From Rudanella sp031411995 (lineage in GTDB: Bacteria; Bacteroidota; Bacteroidia; Cytophagales; Spirosomataceae), in contig JANOCD010000114.1 of the NCBI GenBank assembly GCA_031411995.1, forward strand, positions 248,001 to 312,000: a DNA stretch of 64,000 nt, given 5' to 3'. The notes beneath the pieces are model-generated. The model was not told where the DNA came from. It saw only the letters and a program-made list of their open reading frames with translations, and made no database searches. Positions within the stretch are counted from its first letter, which is position 1. Each line of letters starts with the position of its first letter. Positions 25,532 through 34,488 of this stretch are shown here, piece after piece. The position numbers were made by a program, and so were the translations under genes.

Positions 25532-28099
25532 CTATTGCCGGCGCTGACCTCCGGCGGGCGCACCGCCACCCTGCTGTTGCTCACCGCCTTCACTTTTCAC
25601 GTCGTCATTGTTCACTCCTTTTGCTTTCTTGCGGGGCGCGTCCATCGTCATTTTACCAATTTTATACGTAAACGTTGCCCGGACTCCCCGATTGTAAAGA
25701 TACACATCGTTCACCTGATCAAATTGCGGAGATGTTAATTCTGTGTGAATATTGAAGCGTTTTGCCAGAAAATTTTCGGCAGCAAGGCCCACACTTCCTT
25801 TTTTGTTTTTGAAATCTTTCTTCACACCCACGGTGTAGAAGCCAAAACCACCCTGCAAGCCCTGTAGTTGCACCTGTTGCCCCTGCAGGAATCCGAACAA
25901 CTGGGCACCCCAACCGTTTTTGAACGTAGCCTGGGCAAACGACCCTCCGCTGATATTAAATCCGTCGTTGGTATACGTCGTCGATTGACCGTTGGCTCCC
26001 GGAACCAGCCCGGTGAGGGTGGTATAGAAAGAGTTTGAGAAGATACCCACGTTGATTTTTGAGGTAACCGCGATGTTCATAAACAGGTTGACTCCATAAG
26101 CGTGTTGCTTTCCAATGTTCTCATACGAGGTAATAATAGCGCCCGGAATCGTGTCCGACGGAGTCCGAACCTGACTGATGGCGTTGTTGGTTACGCGCCC
26201 AAAAAAGGTGGCGTTCACAAACGTTTTCTTGATGGTCCGGCTCAGGCCCAACTCAAAGTTGGTGGTTAGTTCGGGGCGGAGTGTGGGGTTGCCAATCGTA
26301 ATATTCTGGGGGTTTGCCTGGTTGAAGTTTGGGTTCAACTGTTGCAAACCGGGCCGTTGAATCCGGCGGTTGTAGCCCAGTTTCACGGTTGTTCCTTTAA
26401 ACGTTTTAGAGGCATTCACGCTCGGCACCAACACCGGGTAATTGGCGATTCCTAACTTGCCACCCTCCGCCGTACTGGCATCAATAAACGTGTGTTCGTA
26501 GCGTAAACCGCCCTTCAGGGTGTAGCGTTTTTTGGTCGTGTAGGTGTAGGCCGTGTAAGCCGCTGCAATATTCTGATGGTAGGTCAGAGACCCCGGCGTG
26601 TTGTTTCGCTCGGTGTTGAAACCGCCGGTTGGTCCGGCAAACAAATAGCTATAATCACTCTTCACTTCCCGCAAGATGCCCTTTCCGCCAAACTCAAGGA
26701 GTTGGTTTTTCTTAATAGGAGTCTGATAATCAGTCTGTACCGTAAATTCCTGGTTTACGTTTTTGTTCAGGTTCCGCTGACGACCCGTCAGTTCGCTGGA
26801 GCCATTGAGCAGGTCGGCATCGAAGTTATTAGTCAGGTCGTTGCGGCTGTAGAGCGTCGAGATGCTCCACTCCTGCTGGGGTTTGAACGTGTGCAGATAA
26901 TCGACGTTGGCATCGACCGTTCCCGACAGGTTTTTGGCCAGCACATTGCGGTACGAAGTCGAGTTGAGCGAGCCATTGGTGAACAGCTTCGTAATTAGAT
27001 CCTGCTGACTCGTAAAGTTCCGAACCCCGTAGCGAACACCCGCCGTAATGCTCTGGTTCTTGGCCAGATCGTAATCGAAACCCAGGTTATACTGCCCAAA
27101 CAAACCCTGGCTGCTGCCGTCGCCCGTTTGATTGGTGAGCGTCGAAACACCATTGACCCGGCTGGTTTGATCCAGATTCGTTTTGGTAATGGTGTTATAA
27201 ATACCCCGTCCGAAACCGCCAATCGTAAATCCGGCTTTGCCCTTGCGGTAACCACCATTCAGTGAGAGCATTGACCCCCGGTTGCCCACACCCGAATCCA
27301 CGTTGAGGTTCAGGCCCTGCAAACTGTTCTTTTTGGTGATAATGTTGATAATACCACCCGATCCCTCAGCATCGTATTTGGCCGACGGGCTGGTGATAAC
27401 TTCCACCGTTTTGATCTGGTCGGCGGGAATCTGCTTCAATGCATCGGCCACGCTGCTGGCAATGATCGTGCTGGGTTTATTGTTGATCAATACCCGCACA
27501 TTCTGGCTGCCCCGGAGCGAAACGTTTCCGTCGAGGTCGACTGTCAGCAGCGGCACTTTGCGCAGAATATCCGTAGCATCGCCCCCTTTGGCGGCAATGT
27601 CTTTGTCGGCATTATAGACCAGCCGGTCTACCTTTTCTTCGATGATGGCCCCCTGCCCGACAACGGTCACTTCGGCAAGGGTTTTAGTATTGGCAGGGAG
27701 CTTGAGTACGCCTAAATCAAGCGTTTGACCATTGGTCAGCGTGATGTTTTCGATGGTTTGGTTGCGATAACCCACAAACGACACCAGCACCCGATAGTCT
27801 CCCGCTACTAATTTAGCCAGGGTGAACTTTCCTTTATCGTCGGCCACGGTACCATCCACGGCTTTGTTGGTGGCCTTGTTGTAGAGGGCGATACTGGCAA
27901 ATTCGACGGCTTTGGTCAGGGCAGAATCCACCACGTAGCCCGTGATTTTAGCGGTTCCTTTTGGACTGTTATCACCGGCCGTACCCGGCAATGCGGTTGG
28001 TTTGGCAGCACCACCCATACCCGGAAACTGGGCCTGAGCAGGTGTTAAAGCAGTTGTAATGACTAACCCGAGGGCAACAAGTAGACTGTTCGTTTTCAT
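25532..28099 (-). CDS. TonB-dependent outer-membrane receptor with carboxypeptidase-like N-domain
   Basis: Outer-membrane protein of 855 residues from the ATG at 28099 (signal MKTNSLLVALGLVITTALTPAQAQ). The open frame extends 55 codons further upstream without a plausible leader. After a Gly/Pro-rich spacer comes a CarboxypepD_reg-like domain (about 55-135, GYVVDSALTKAVEFASIALY), a plug domain (about 150-265, ADQIKTVEVITSPSAKYDAEG then GGIINIITKK) and a 'beta-barrel family 2' barrel to the end. There is no SusD-like partner, so this is the peptide/siderophore-like class rather than a SusCD pair. The C-terminus ends in a hydrophilic Gly/Gln tail past the last strand. Co-transcribed with the LolA-like gene. 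Confidence 0.92.
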   Translation of the reverse strand: MKTNSLLVALGLVITTALTPAQAQFPGMGGAAKPTALPGTAGDNSPKGTAKITGYVVDSALTKAVEFASIALYNKATNKAVDGTVADDKGKFTLAKLVAGDYRVLVSFVGYRNQTIENITLTNGQTLDLGVLKLPANTKTLAEVTVVGQGAIIEEKVDRLVYNADKDIAAKGGDATDILRKVPLLTVDLDGNVSLRGSQNVRVLINNKPSTIIASSVADALKQIPADQIKTVEVITSPSAKYDAEGSGGIINIITKKNSLQGLNLNVDSGVGNRGSMLSLNGGYRKGKAGFTIGGFGRGIYNTITKTNLDQTSRVNGVSTLTNQTGDGSSQGLFGQYNLGFDYDLAKNQSITAGVRYGVRNFTSQQDLITKLFTNGSLNSTSYRNVLAKNLSGTVDANVDYLHTFKPQQEWSISTLYSRNDLTNNFDADLLNGSSELTGRQRNLNKNVNQEFTVQTDYQTPIKKNQLLEFGGKGILREVKSDYSYLFAGPTGGFNTERNNTPGSLTYHQNIAAAYTAYTYTTKKRYTLKGGLRYEHTFIDASTAEGGKLGIANYPVLVPSVNASKTFKGTTVKLGYNRRIQRPGLQQLNPNFNQANPQNITIGNPTLRPELTTNFELGLSRTIKKTFVNATFFGRVTNNAISQVRTPSDTIPGAIITSYENIGKQHAYGVNLFMNIAVTSKINVGIFSNSFYTTLTGLVPGANGQSTTYTNDGFNISGGSFAQATFKNGWGAQLFGFLQGQQVQLQGLQGGFGFYTVGVKKDFKNKKGSVGLAAENFLAKRFNIHTELTSPQFDQVNDVYLYNRGVRATFTYKIGKMTMDAPRKKAKGVNNDDVKSEGGEQQQGGGAPAGGQRRQ

Positions 28100-28476
28100 A
28101 ATTGTGTGATTGAACACGACAAAGGTGCAACAGTCCTGAAATCGCTGAAACGGAAAATAGACCAACCCCCCAATCGGGGGGATGGACATAGATTTATAGG
28201 CGACGAACGGTTTTATGCAAACTCCTAAATCCCGAGAAACCGCAGCATTTGCGCCGTAAACCACGTCAATAAAAACGTTGTTAAAATACGCGGCTCTTGT
28301 CCCATCATTCAGAAGTTGTTTGAGTCTGCGTGATGGCGAGTTACAAAGGGCGAATCTATGAATTCAAAATGATTGTCAGTCAATTACTGTAGAATACCTA
28401 TTCAATTATCTTTGCCAATAACAGTAATTCCAACAAAAAATACTACCCCAAAAAAACCACCTCCAAGATATACTTT
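28100..28476. other. Divergent intergenic region, TonB receptor / 7TM kinase
   Basis: This is 377 bases without a convincing gene. It holds a perfect hairpin of six C and six G around AATC (28166-28181) and, on the plus strand, TATCTTTG (28407-28414), an exact Bacteroidota -7 element 63 bases before the kinase ATG, without a TTG at the right distance. On the minus strand only a weak CACCTTTG precedes the receptor start. Confidence 0.5.
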
Positions 28477-30504
28477 ATGCAACGCCCTTCTGCACTCTTA
28501 CTGGTTGCGCTATTCTACTTCACCAGTAACAGAGCGTCAGTCGCTCAGCATCAGTCGATTTTACCACGCATCTCTCCGGTAATCTTACAAGCAGATGCAC
28601 TAGAGCGAGAGGGCCAGCCAATTAGCGAACAAACTCAGTTTTATTATGACACCCCCGGGCGATTAACGGTCGAGCAGGTTCAAAACCGCCCATTCAGACC
28701 ACTTTCATCGGGGCTTCCCGCCAACATAAAAGCCCTGTCGAGTACTCTTTGGTTTCGATTTTCTGTATCCAATCCATCCTCTGATTCGGTGAAGACCGTA
28801 TTGACGATGGGCCGGTTGGCGTTCATTACTCTATATCTTTTAGATGAACAGGGTCGCGTAGTTCATACTCAAAAAGCCGGAACTTTTGCACCATGGCCAC
28901 CACGCAGGTTGGCCGCAGACGGATATGGACTTAATTTTTCTCTACCACCGATGCGTACACAAACCGTATGGGTAGCTATACGTTCCAGTGGTTTCTTTAA
29001 GTCAGGGCTTTTGCCACCTCAGCTCTATTCACCTTCTGCGTACCGGAAACTGAAAGAAGAACGTTTCTTAGCCCAGTGGCACTTATTGGGTTTTTATGGC
29101 ATCACCATCGGGTTTTTGCTTTTCGGAGCTATTTTCACCCTATTCCAATATGTTATCAGGCGCAATACCTTCCTGCTGGCTTATACGGGTGTTGCATTTC
29201 TATCGACATTAATGGTGGTTCGTTTGGCCGACTATAACCTCGAAATTAGAACTTTATCAGCTATTATTCCGCTCCTATTCACTTATTTGACAACGTTCAA
29301 TTTTGGTTTAGGCGCATGTTACTTAATTTTTATAAGGCTGCTTCTGCGATTTAATGACACTCACCCCGGCTTGCATACATGGACACAGTATGTAGCTCTA
29401 TTTTTCGGTTGCTTGAGTATTTTGTTTGCCCTAATAGCTCCTTGCATGACCCAGAGTGTTTCTGGGTTTCCTCTCGATTTAATTACGCTGTCGGTACTAA
29501 GTAGTGTTTTGGTATTGTGTATCATGCTCGCAACCGTCTTGTACTTATTCGTCAGGCAAGTTCCGTTGAGCGGATATTTACTGGCTGGATGGGGGTGCAT
29601 CGCTCTGGGCACAGTGGGTATGGTCATACTGAACCAGTTCCCCACAGTACACACTAATCAAGAGACATTCTGGCAGGTTCCATCCGTTTATATGTCTTTA
29701 GGGATGATTGGCGAAATGCTTTGCTTCTCACTCGCATTGGGCGAACGTGCCCGTTGTGACGAAAGCGAACGACTTACCTTAATTCATCGAAAACAAGTAC
29801 TCGAAAGCGAAGCCGCCCAACTGATGCTGGACCTGCAACAAGCGGTTCGCGAGGCCGAGGGAGCCTTGTTACGGGGGCAGAGCGAAGAACGCCGAAGGGT
29901 GGCTGGTGAGCTTCACGACCTGCTGGGTGGTACATTGACCGCGATCCGGTTCCGTGTTCTTGCCCTGAATTCAATGAAGCTATTGCTGGAGCAATCGGCA
30001 GAGTATAGCCGGATTTTGGCTATGCTCGACGAAGCCAGTCAGCAACTGCGGCAACTCTCGCATAACCTCCTGCCCGACGGTCTCCATCAGCGTGGTCTGT
30101 TGCCTACGCTGCAAAATCTGCTCGGCCAGCTCACCCAACTTAGCCCGGTTTGCTTCGAGTTTCTGGCCAACGCTGATGAGTTGCCTCTGCTCGACAAAAA
30201 AACTCAGTTTACGCTCTATGCTATTTGCCTGGAGTTGTGTCAGAACACCCTTAAACACGCCCAGGCAACCCAGGCCAGTCTTGAGTTATTCAGAAGCGAG
30301 CAAAACCTGGAGCTAATCATGAGCGATAATGGGCGTGGCTTTTCGCCCAATTCAGTAACGAAGGGCATGGGTTTATCGAATTTACACGAACGGGCTGGTA
30401 GTATCGGGGCCACAATCCGAATGCTTAGTCCTGACGAAGGTGGTACGCTCGTGCATTTAAGGATGCCCATTTCTCCAATAAGCTTACCAGCACCGCGTAC
30501 TTAA
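28477..30504 (+). CDS. 7TMR-DISM sensor histidine kinase
   Basis: Membrane kinase of 675 residues. A signal peptide (about 1-23) leads into a periplasmic DISM extracellular domain (about 35-185, with the family phrase SSTLWFRFSVSNPSSDSVKT), seven membrane helices (about 195-400), a coiled linker, a HisKA_3 domain with phospho-acceptor H480 (RRRVAGELHDLLGG) and HATPase_c (LCQNTLKHAQATQ, MSDNGRGFSP, GMGLSNLHERA). DISM domains are thought to bind carbohydrate-like or small ligands. No regulator gene is adjacent. The nearest NarL-type partner in the same orientation is at 34489, beyond a four-gene operon, so the system brackets that operon. Confidence 0.93.
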   Translation: MQRPSALLLVALFYFTSNRASVAQHQSILPRISPVILQADALEREGQPISEQTQFYYDTPGRLTVEQVQNRPFRPLSSGLPANIKALSSTLWFRFSVSNPSSDSVKTVLTMGRLAFITLYLLDEQGRVVHTQKAGTFAPWPPRRLAADGYGLNFSLPPMRTQTVWVAIRSSGFFKSGLLPPQLYSPSAYRKLKEERFLAQWHLLGFYGITIGFLLFGAIFTLFQYVIRRNTFLLAYTGVAFLSTLMVVRLADYNLEIRTLSAIIPLLFTYLTTFNFGLGACYLIFIRLLLRFNDTHPGLHTWTQYVALFFGCLSILFALIAPCMTQSVSGFPLDLITLSVLSSVLVLCIMLATVLYLFVRQVPLSGYLLAGWGCIALGTVGMVILNQFPTVHTNQETFWQVPSVYMSLGMIGEMLCFSLALGERARCDESERLTLIHRKQVLESEAAQLMLDLQQAVREAEGALLRGQSEERRRVAGELHDLLGGTLTAIRFRVLALNSMKLLLEQSAEYSRILAMLDEASQQLRQLSHNLLPDGLHQRGLLPTLQNLLGQLTQLSPVCFEFLANADELPLLDKKTQFTLYAICLELCQNTLKHAQATQASLELFRSEQNLELIMSDNGRGFSPNSVTKGMGLSNLHERAGSIGATIRMLSPDEGGTLVHLRMPISPISLPAPRT

Positions 30505-30640
30505 TAGGCTTTGCCTCTAGTTAACGGAATAGGCTGGATCGGCCTAAAATTAACCAGCTTGGTTTTTAAACACGGGAAAAATACTCACTTAAAACAGGGT
30601 ATTTTTTCCATTACTTTTTTGTAATCCTTACTCCAATTTT

Positions 30641-30904
30641 GTGCTGTTCCGTTTGTCAGGCGCGGCAAGCCCGAAAAATACTCCCAAAGGAGTAGGACAA
30701 AAGCCAAAAAATACGGCTTTGGCAGGATTTCCAGAGGGCTTGCTATCCCAGACATTTGTCATCACCAAAGGCCAAACGGCAGATGTTCCGGTCAAGGACA
30801 TAACAGTGCAGCTTTCCGACCCTATCCATGACATTGATGAACGAAACAACCGGTGGACTAACCCGAAAAAGCACCGAAACACTAAGAGTAGGGGCAACCT
30901 TTAA
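30641..30904 (+). CDS. Possible small protein before the gasdermin-like gene
   Basis: An 87-codon frame starting with GTG in an otherwise gene-free 412-base gap (30505-30916). For: it ends 12 bases before the next gene, the same spacing as the later genes of the operon, and the middle (FVITKGQTADVPVKDITVQL) reads like a real beta-rich protein. Against: no ATG, a basic low-complexity start and tail, no recognisable family, and an overlapping frame on the other strand. The rest of the gap, 30505-30640, is AT-rich with only a weak terminator-like AACCA/TTGGTT near 30550. Confidence 0.3.
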   Translation: MLFRLSGAASPKNTPKGVGQKPKNTALAGFPEGLLSQTFVITKGQTADVPVKDITVQLSDPIHDIDERNNRWTNPKKHRNTKSRGNL

Positions 30905-30916
30905 CCAGTTATAACA

Positions 30917-31621
30917 ATGGCAGATCTATCCAGTGCATTACAGGCAAACGGTTATGACTTTATTGATGGTCTTACCCGAAATCACAAAGTGTTACAAATA
31001 TGGCGTAAACGCGCTTTCAACTCCTCTGAAATGGCCTATGAGACCCTTTCTCATGCTATCCAGAGTCCTGTAGCGTTGACAATAATCAGCGACCCCGCTA
31101 TGTCGGTAGTGTCCAACTCTTCCAAAAATTTCAAACTCAATATAGGACTCACGTTCTTGAAAGGCGTTTTGGAAAAAATAGGAGCAGGTAAGGCGGGGCT
31201 TGATGCTAAAATCACTTCGGCCAAGAACATCAATGTGGCTTACGAAGACTCCTATAGCGAGACCGTAGCCATCGGCGAATTGATGAGTTATTTTCAAAAC
31301 GGCGACTTTGTGCATCTCAACGAGACGATGTTCAAAGACCTGAAGCGCGACAATCTTTTTGTAATCTCAGGCGTGATTTATGCCAAAAATCTCAAAGCAA
31401 AAATCGAATCGGAGGTAGAAATTACGACCGATCTCCAGGCCGAGATTTTGGAGGTAACGGACGGGAAGGTAGCTATTCAGAATAGCCAATCGGGTGTGAT
31501 TCAACTCACTGCCGACTTGGGAAAAAACTACCCCATAGCCGTCAAATACAATCGGATCAAATACAATCACGGTAGCTTCAAAGATTTACCGTTGCTCTCC
31601 GACACCAAAGAACGATTCTAA
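30917..31621 (+). CDS. Gasdermin-like protein (putative pore former)
   Basis: Cytoplasmic protein of 234 residues, no signal peptide or membrane helix. Its layout recalls gasdermin N-domains: a short N-terminal helix and strand (LSSALQANGYDFI ... VLQIWRKR), a segment of alternating polar residues that could become membrane hairpins (FKLNIGLTFLKGVLEKIGAG), a helix before the strand INVAYEDSYSETVAIGELM, then DNLFVISGVIYAKNLKAKIE, and a last strand YPIAVKYNRIKYN followed by a tail of about 18 residues. Bacterial gasdermins have just such a short inhibitory tail. It differs in having no cysteine at all, whereas characterised bacterial gasdermins are lipidated near the N-terminus, and no caspase-like protease is adjacent. 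The assignment is pattern recognition only. First secure gene of a four-gene operon. Confidence 0.5.
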   Translation: MADLSSALQANGYDFIDGLTRNHKVLQIWRKRAFNSSEMAYETLSHAIQSPVALTIISDPAMSVVSNSSKNFKLNIGLTFLKGVLEKIGAGKAGLDAKITSAKNINVAYEDSYSETVAIGELMSYFQNGDFVHLNETMFKDLKRDNLFVISGVIYAKNLKAKIESEVEITTDLQAEILEVTDGKVAIQNSQSGVIQLTADLGKNYPIAVKYNRIKYNHGSFKDLPLLSDTKERF

Positions 31622-31633
31622 CCGCCCCAAACC

Positions 31634-32116
31634 ATGAAGGCTACATTTACAGTGCTCATCGTGATAATGAGCGTGGGTGAGCTGTGTGCTCACCCACTCG
31701 AAAAAGTGGATTCTGTTCTGGTGCTGAAGTCCCAAAAGAGGCTTCTACTCTATCAAAGCGGGCAGGTGCTGAGAAAATTCAAGGTATCGATTGGGACAAA
31801 TCCGAAAGGCCCAAAAGAGAAAAAAGACGATGGCAAAACACCCGAAGGCACTTATCGCATAGACAGCAAAGCACCCCCTCTCGATACTGAATACCACAGA
31901 AATTTAGGTATCAACTACCCCAATGCTTCTGACAAAGCTAAGGGCCGCACGGGTGGTGACATCAAAATTCACGGACTTGGCCCTAAATACGGCAAATGGG
32001 GCAAACTACATCGCCTAAAGAACTGGACCGACGGCTGCATTGCCGTTACCAACAAAGAAGTGGAAGAAATCTACAACTTAGTACCCATCAACACCCCCAT
32101 TTTCATTTACCCTTAA
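31634..32116 (+). CDS. Exported L,D-transpeptidase-like (YkuD) protein
   Basis: YkuD-fold cysteine enzyme of 160 residues with an N-terminal signal (about 1-19). The catalytic block is intact: H113 in IKIHGLG and the nucleophile C135 in NWTDGCIAVTNKEVEEI, preceded by the usual GTNPKGPKEKKDDGKTPEG substrate loop. YkuD enzymes make 3-3 cross-links in peptidoglycan, attach lipoproteins to it, or in the YafK/DpaA group remove such lipoproteins. Its shortness and KTPEGTY signature fit the YafK-like group. It starts 12 bases after the gasdermin-like gene and 13 bases before the barrel gene, so it is part of the same transcript. Its link to a putative pore former is unexplained. Confidence 0.88.
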   Translation: MKATFTVLIVIMSVGELCAHPLEKVDSVLVLKSQKRLLLYQSGQVLRKFKVSIGTNPKGPKEKKDDGKTPEGTYRIDSKAPPLDTEYHRNLGINYPNASDKAKGRTGGDIKIHGLGPKYGKWGKLHRLKNWTDGCIAVTNKEVEEIYNLVPINTPIFIYP

Positions 32117-32129
32117 CCTAAACTGGATT

Positions 32130-33905
32130 ATGAAAAAGACACTATTAATTCTAATTCTCGTTCAATGCCTTAGCCAAGTAAAAGTCTTGGCACAAGCAAG
32201 GTGGAAATCTGTCGGAAGGCACCCATGCTACAAAGGAGTAGAGGTGAGTCTTGTTAACCACGGCCAAAATGAAGGAGTCTATTTGTGGGGTGTAAAACTC
32301 CAAAACAACTACTCCCGGCCTGTCCAGCTTAAATACCGTCTAATAGTGGGTGGAGAACAATACGCCAAGGGTTATTGGCAAGTAACAAGATGGTTGAACC
32401 CGGGCGAGGAATGGGAAGAGGGCGGGGGTAAAGTTACCGCTCTTTTGTTTAAGAATAACAGTATAAATACTACTGTCCAGATTCAGGAGGTCTGTTTCAA
32501 CAAAGATAAGGGCTGTTTCAATAACTGCTATGCCCAATGTGATAATGGCTCGCCCAACCAACCAGACTGTGGCAAGAGTACCCAGACCAATACGCAAGCC
32601 AATAATGGTAGCTCCCAAAACTCGTCGTCTGGCGGTGCTGGTGCGGCCAACGTGCAGGCCAAGATTGATGCCATTCAGGTACATTTAGACAAAATTCCAG
32701 GGAGTGATTCTGAATCGCAGGCTATTATTCGCGATGCCACCCGTATTACAAAAAGTGGTGCGTCTGAACAATCTATAATCAATCAGTTAGACCCGCTTCT
32801 TACCCGCGCCAGAAACCGGGCTAACGCACTGGCAACTACCAAAAAAGAAGAAGATACGGCCAAAGAAGCCGAAGACAAAGCCGCAACGGAAAGAAACAAC
32901 AGCTTTAAAGGCTATTACGATAAAGGTATGGCCGATTATAGCTCAAAAAACTACGATGGAGCCATCAATAACCTCCAAACCTCACTCAACTACGCTGTAA
33001 ACGACCAGCAACGAACCCAAGTAAACGACTGGATAGGCAAAATTAGAGAAGAGAAACGCATAGAAGCCGAAGCAGCAGCCCGCAAAGTGCGCGTAGATGA
33101 CAAGCTAATACAAGAGCAACAGGTAAATAATGAGGCCGCTGTTGCTACTGCCGGTGCTATTGCCCTGCTTTCGCTATTGAGAGACCGCTATAACGACAAA
33201 CCCGTCAATATACGATTGCAGGCCGGTTTGGGTTTAGAAAGTATTCCGATCATCCTCAACGACAATTTCAATAAAAAATCAAGCATCGAAACCACCTTTC
33301 ATTACTCCATCATGTTGGGTTTCAAACTCGGCATACTCAACCAAAAGGGCGTTAGCTTTCATCTCAATCCTGTTTATTATGCAGGGTTCAATGCCGGTAC
33401 GCAGGGAACAGACGGCAGGCACGGTACTTATGGAGGCTTTGCAACGCTCCAAATGGGCTTGAAAGCCGAGTCAGTATTTAAACTATACGGTGAAGGCGGT
33501 TGGCTCAAAAGGTCGGGCAACTATAATTACGACCAGGATGCGGCCAACGGAGGTAACACAGCCAGCGACTTAGTACAAACAGGCACTTACGATTATAGCC
33601 TTTTACGATTTGGGGGCGGCATAATGCTCCATTTTGTAAATGCTCCCAGAGAAACCTACGTCAAGGGAGGCATTTATTTTGAAAAGCTCTCGTTTGCGCC
33701 CCAAAAACCCCAGATGGTGGGGAGTTTGCAAGTCAATATCAGCAGTCAGATAATCCTGGATTTCCTGTATAGTAAGAACTACGCCATTGCGGGTAGTGCC
33801 GATTATCCAGGCAGTTTGGCCACTCTAAGCAGCCTAAGTGCATTTTTCCCCGAAAACAACCGAAGCTACTTTTCGGTGCGATTCATTCGGCAGGGCATTT
33901 TTTAA
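32130..33905 (+). CDS. Outer-membrane barrel protein with Cys-rich N-domain and coiled-coil/TPR linker
   Basis: Exported protein of 591 residues. After a signal peptide (about 1-22, ending VLAQ) comes a beta-rich domain of about 120 residues with WKSVGRHPCYKGVEVSLVNH and a cluster of cysteines (VCFNKDKGCFNNCYAQC). Then follow an Asn/Ser-rich linker, an alpha-helical part with a TPR-like pair (NNSFKGYYDKGMADYSSKNY) and a Lys/Glu coiled coil (about 290-345). The C-terminal 220 residues look like an eight- to ten-strand outer-membrane barrel (LQAGLGLESIPI, MLGFKLGILN, YSLLRFGGGIMLHF) ending in VRFIRQGIF, a typical terminal aromatic strand. I know no family with this order. Third gene of the operon. 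Confidence 0.75.
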   Translation: MKKTLLILILVQCLSQVKVLAQARWKSVGRHPCYKGVEVSLVNHGQNEGVYLWGVKLQNNYSRPVQLKYRLIVGGEQYAKGYWQVTRWLNPGEEWEEGGGKVTALLFKNNSINTTVQIQEVCFNKDKGCFNNCYAQCDNGSPNQPDCGKSTQTNTQANNGSSQNSSSGGAGAANVQAKIDAIQVHLDKIPGSDSESQAIIRDATRITKSGASEQSIINQLDPLLTRARNRANALATTKKEEDTAKEAEDKAATERNNSFKGYYDKGMADYSSKNYDGAINNLQTSLNYAVNDQQRTQVNDWIGKIREEKRIEAEAAARKVRVDDKLIQEQQVNNEAAVATAGAIALLSLLRDRYNDKPVNIRLQAGLGLESIPIILNDNFNKKSSIETTFHYSIMLGFKLGILNQKGVSFHLNPVYYAGFNAGTQGTDGRHGTYGGFATLQMGLKAESVFKLYGEGGWLKRSGNYNYDQDAANGGNTASDLVQTGTYDYSLLRFGGGIMLHFVNAPRETYVKGGIYFEKLSFAPQKPQMVGSLQVNISSQIILDFLYSKNYAIAGSADYPGSLATLSSLSAFFPENNRSYFSVRFIRQGIF

Positions 33906-33936
33906 TCAAAACTGATCCCCTTCAAACCCTTCAAAA

Positions 33937-34413
33937 ATGAAAAACATCCGCTCGCTGTTGCTGTTGTCATTGTTCGTGATTTCATGCAACGAACGTTCTA
34001 TCATAGAAGGCATAGATACCGAAAACAATTCAGTTTCGAGTCTCTCGGCAGGCACTTTCATTGCTCCGCCGACTGACTATGCCTATTCAGTACAATTTAC
34101 CCTGTTTGTAAAAAGCGACCTCAATGTCGGTCCGATTGAGGTTACTTACACGTTAGAGAACGTTGGAATAAGCAAAAGTGCTACCATCGCAAAATACTAC
34201 CCAACAGCCCCTCAACCCTGCAAACAGGCCACTGAGTCAACGGTCATTTTAGATTTGCGATCCCTTGTTAGTTCAAACCCCAACATTGTGAACTCAACCC
34301 TTTACTTAATCGTATCGGCAAAAGCTGCCAATGGCAAGACGTTTAGCAAGAGAGAACCCGTCAAAGTTAATTATTGCTACTTGTATCCCCTCAGTGCTTT
34401 TGAGTTACAATAG
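33937..34413 (+). CDS. Hypothetical lipoprotein, last gene of the operon
   Basis: Lipoprotein of 158 residues: signal MKNIRSLLLLSLFVISCNE with lipobox cysteine C17. The mature part is probably a single beta-sandwich (YAYSVQFTLFVKSDLNVGPI, STVILDLRSLVSSNPNIV) with a Cys pair (PCKQATES and NYCYLYP) that could form a disulfide. No family recognised. It follows the barrel protein by 31 bases and is followed by the response-regulator gene in the same direction, 75 bases later. The lipid anchor would hold it to the outer membrane next to the barrel protein, so the two may form one complex (inference). Confidence 0.75.
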   Translation: MKNIRSLLLLSLFVISCNERSIIEGIDTENNSVSSLSAGTFIAPPTDYAYSVQFTLFVKSDLNVGPIEVTYTLENVGISKSATIAKYYPTAPQPCKQATESTVILDLRSLVSSNPNIVNSTLYLIVSAKAANGKTFSKREPVKVNYCYLYPLSAFELQ

Positions 34414-34488
34414 TTTTGTTGAAACTGTTCATGGGTGTTGAGTAATCTAAACTGTAGATTTCAGACCTTTACCCGAACACCCAACCAC

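Noticed and set aside
25532..28099. SusC-type receptor of a polysaccharide utilisation locus
   Set aside because: No SusD gene is adjacent and the barrel resembles the other, non-SusC class; nearby genes are not glycan enzymes.
30628..30897. Open frame of 89 codons on the minus strand in the gap before the gasdermin-like gene
   Set aside because: It shows no family features and no promoter, and the plus-strand alternative fits the operon spacing better.
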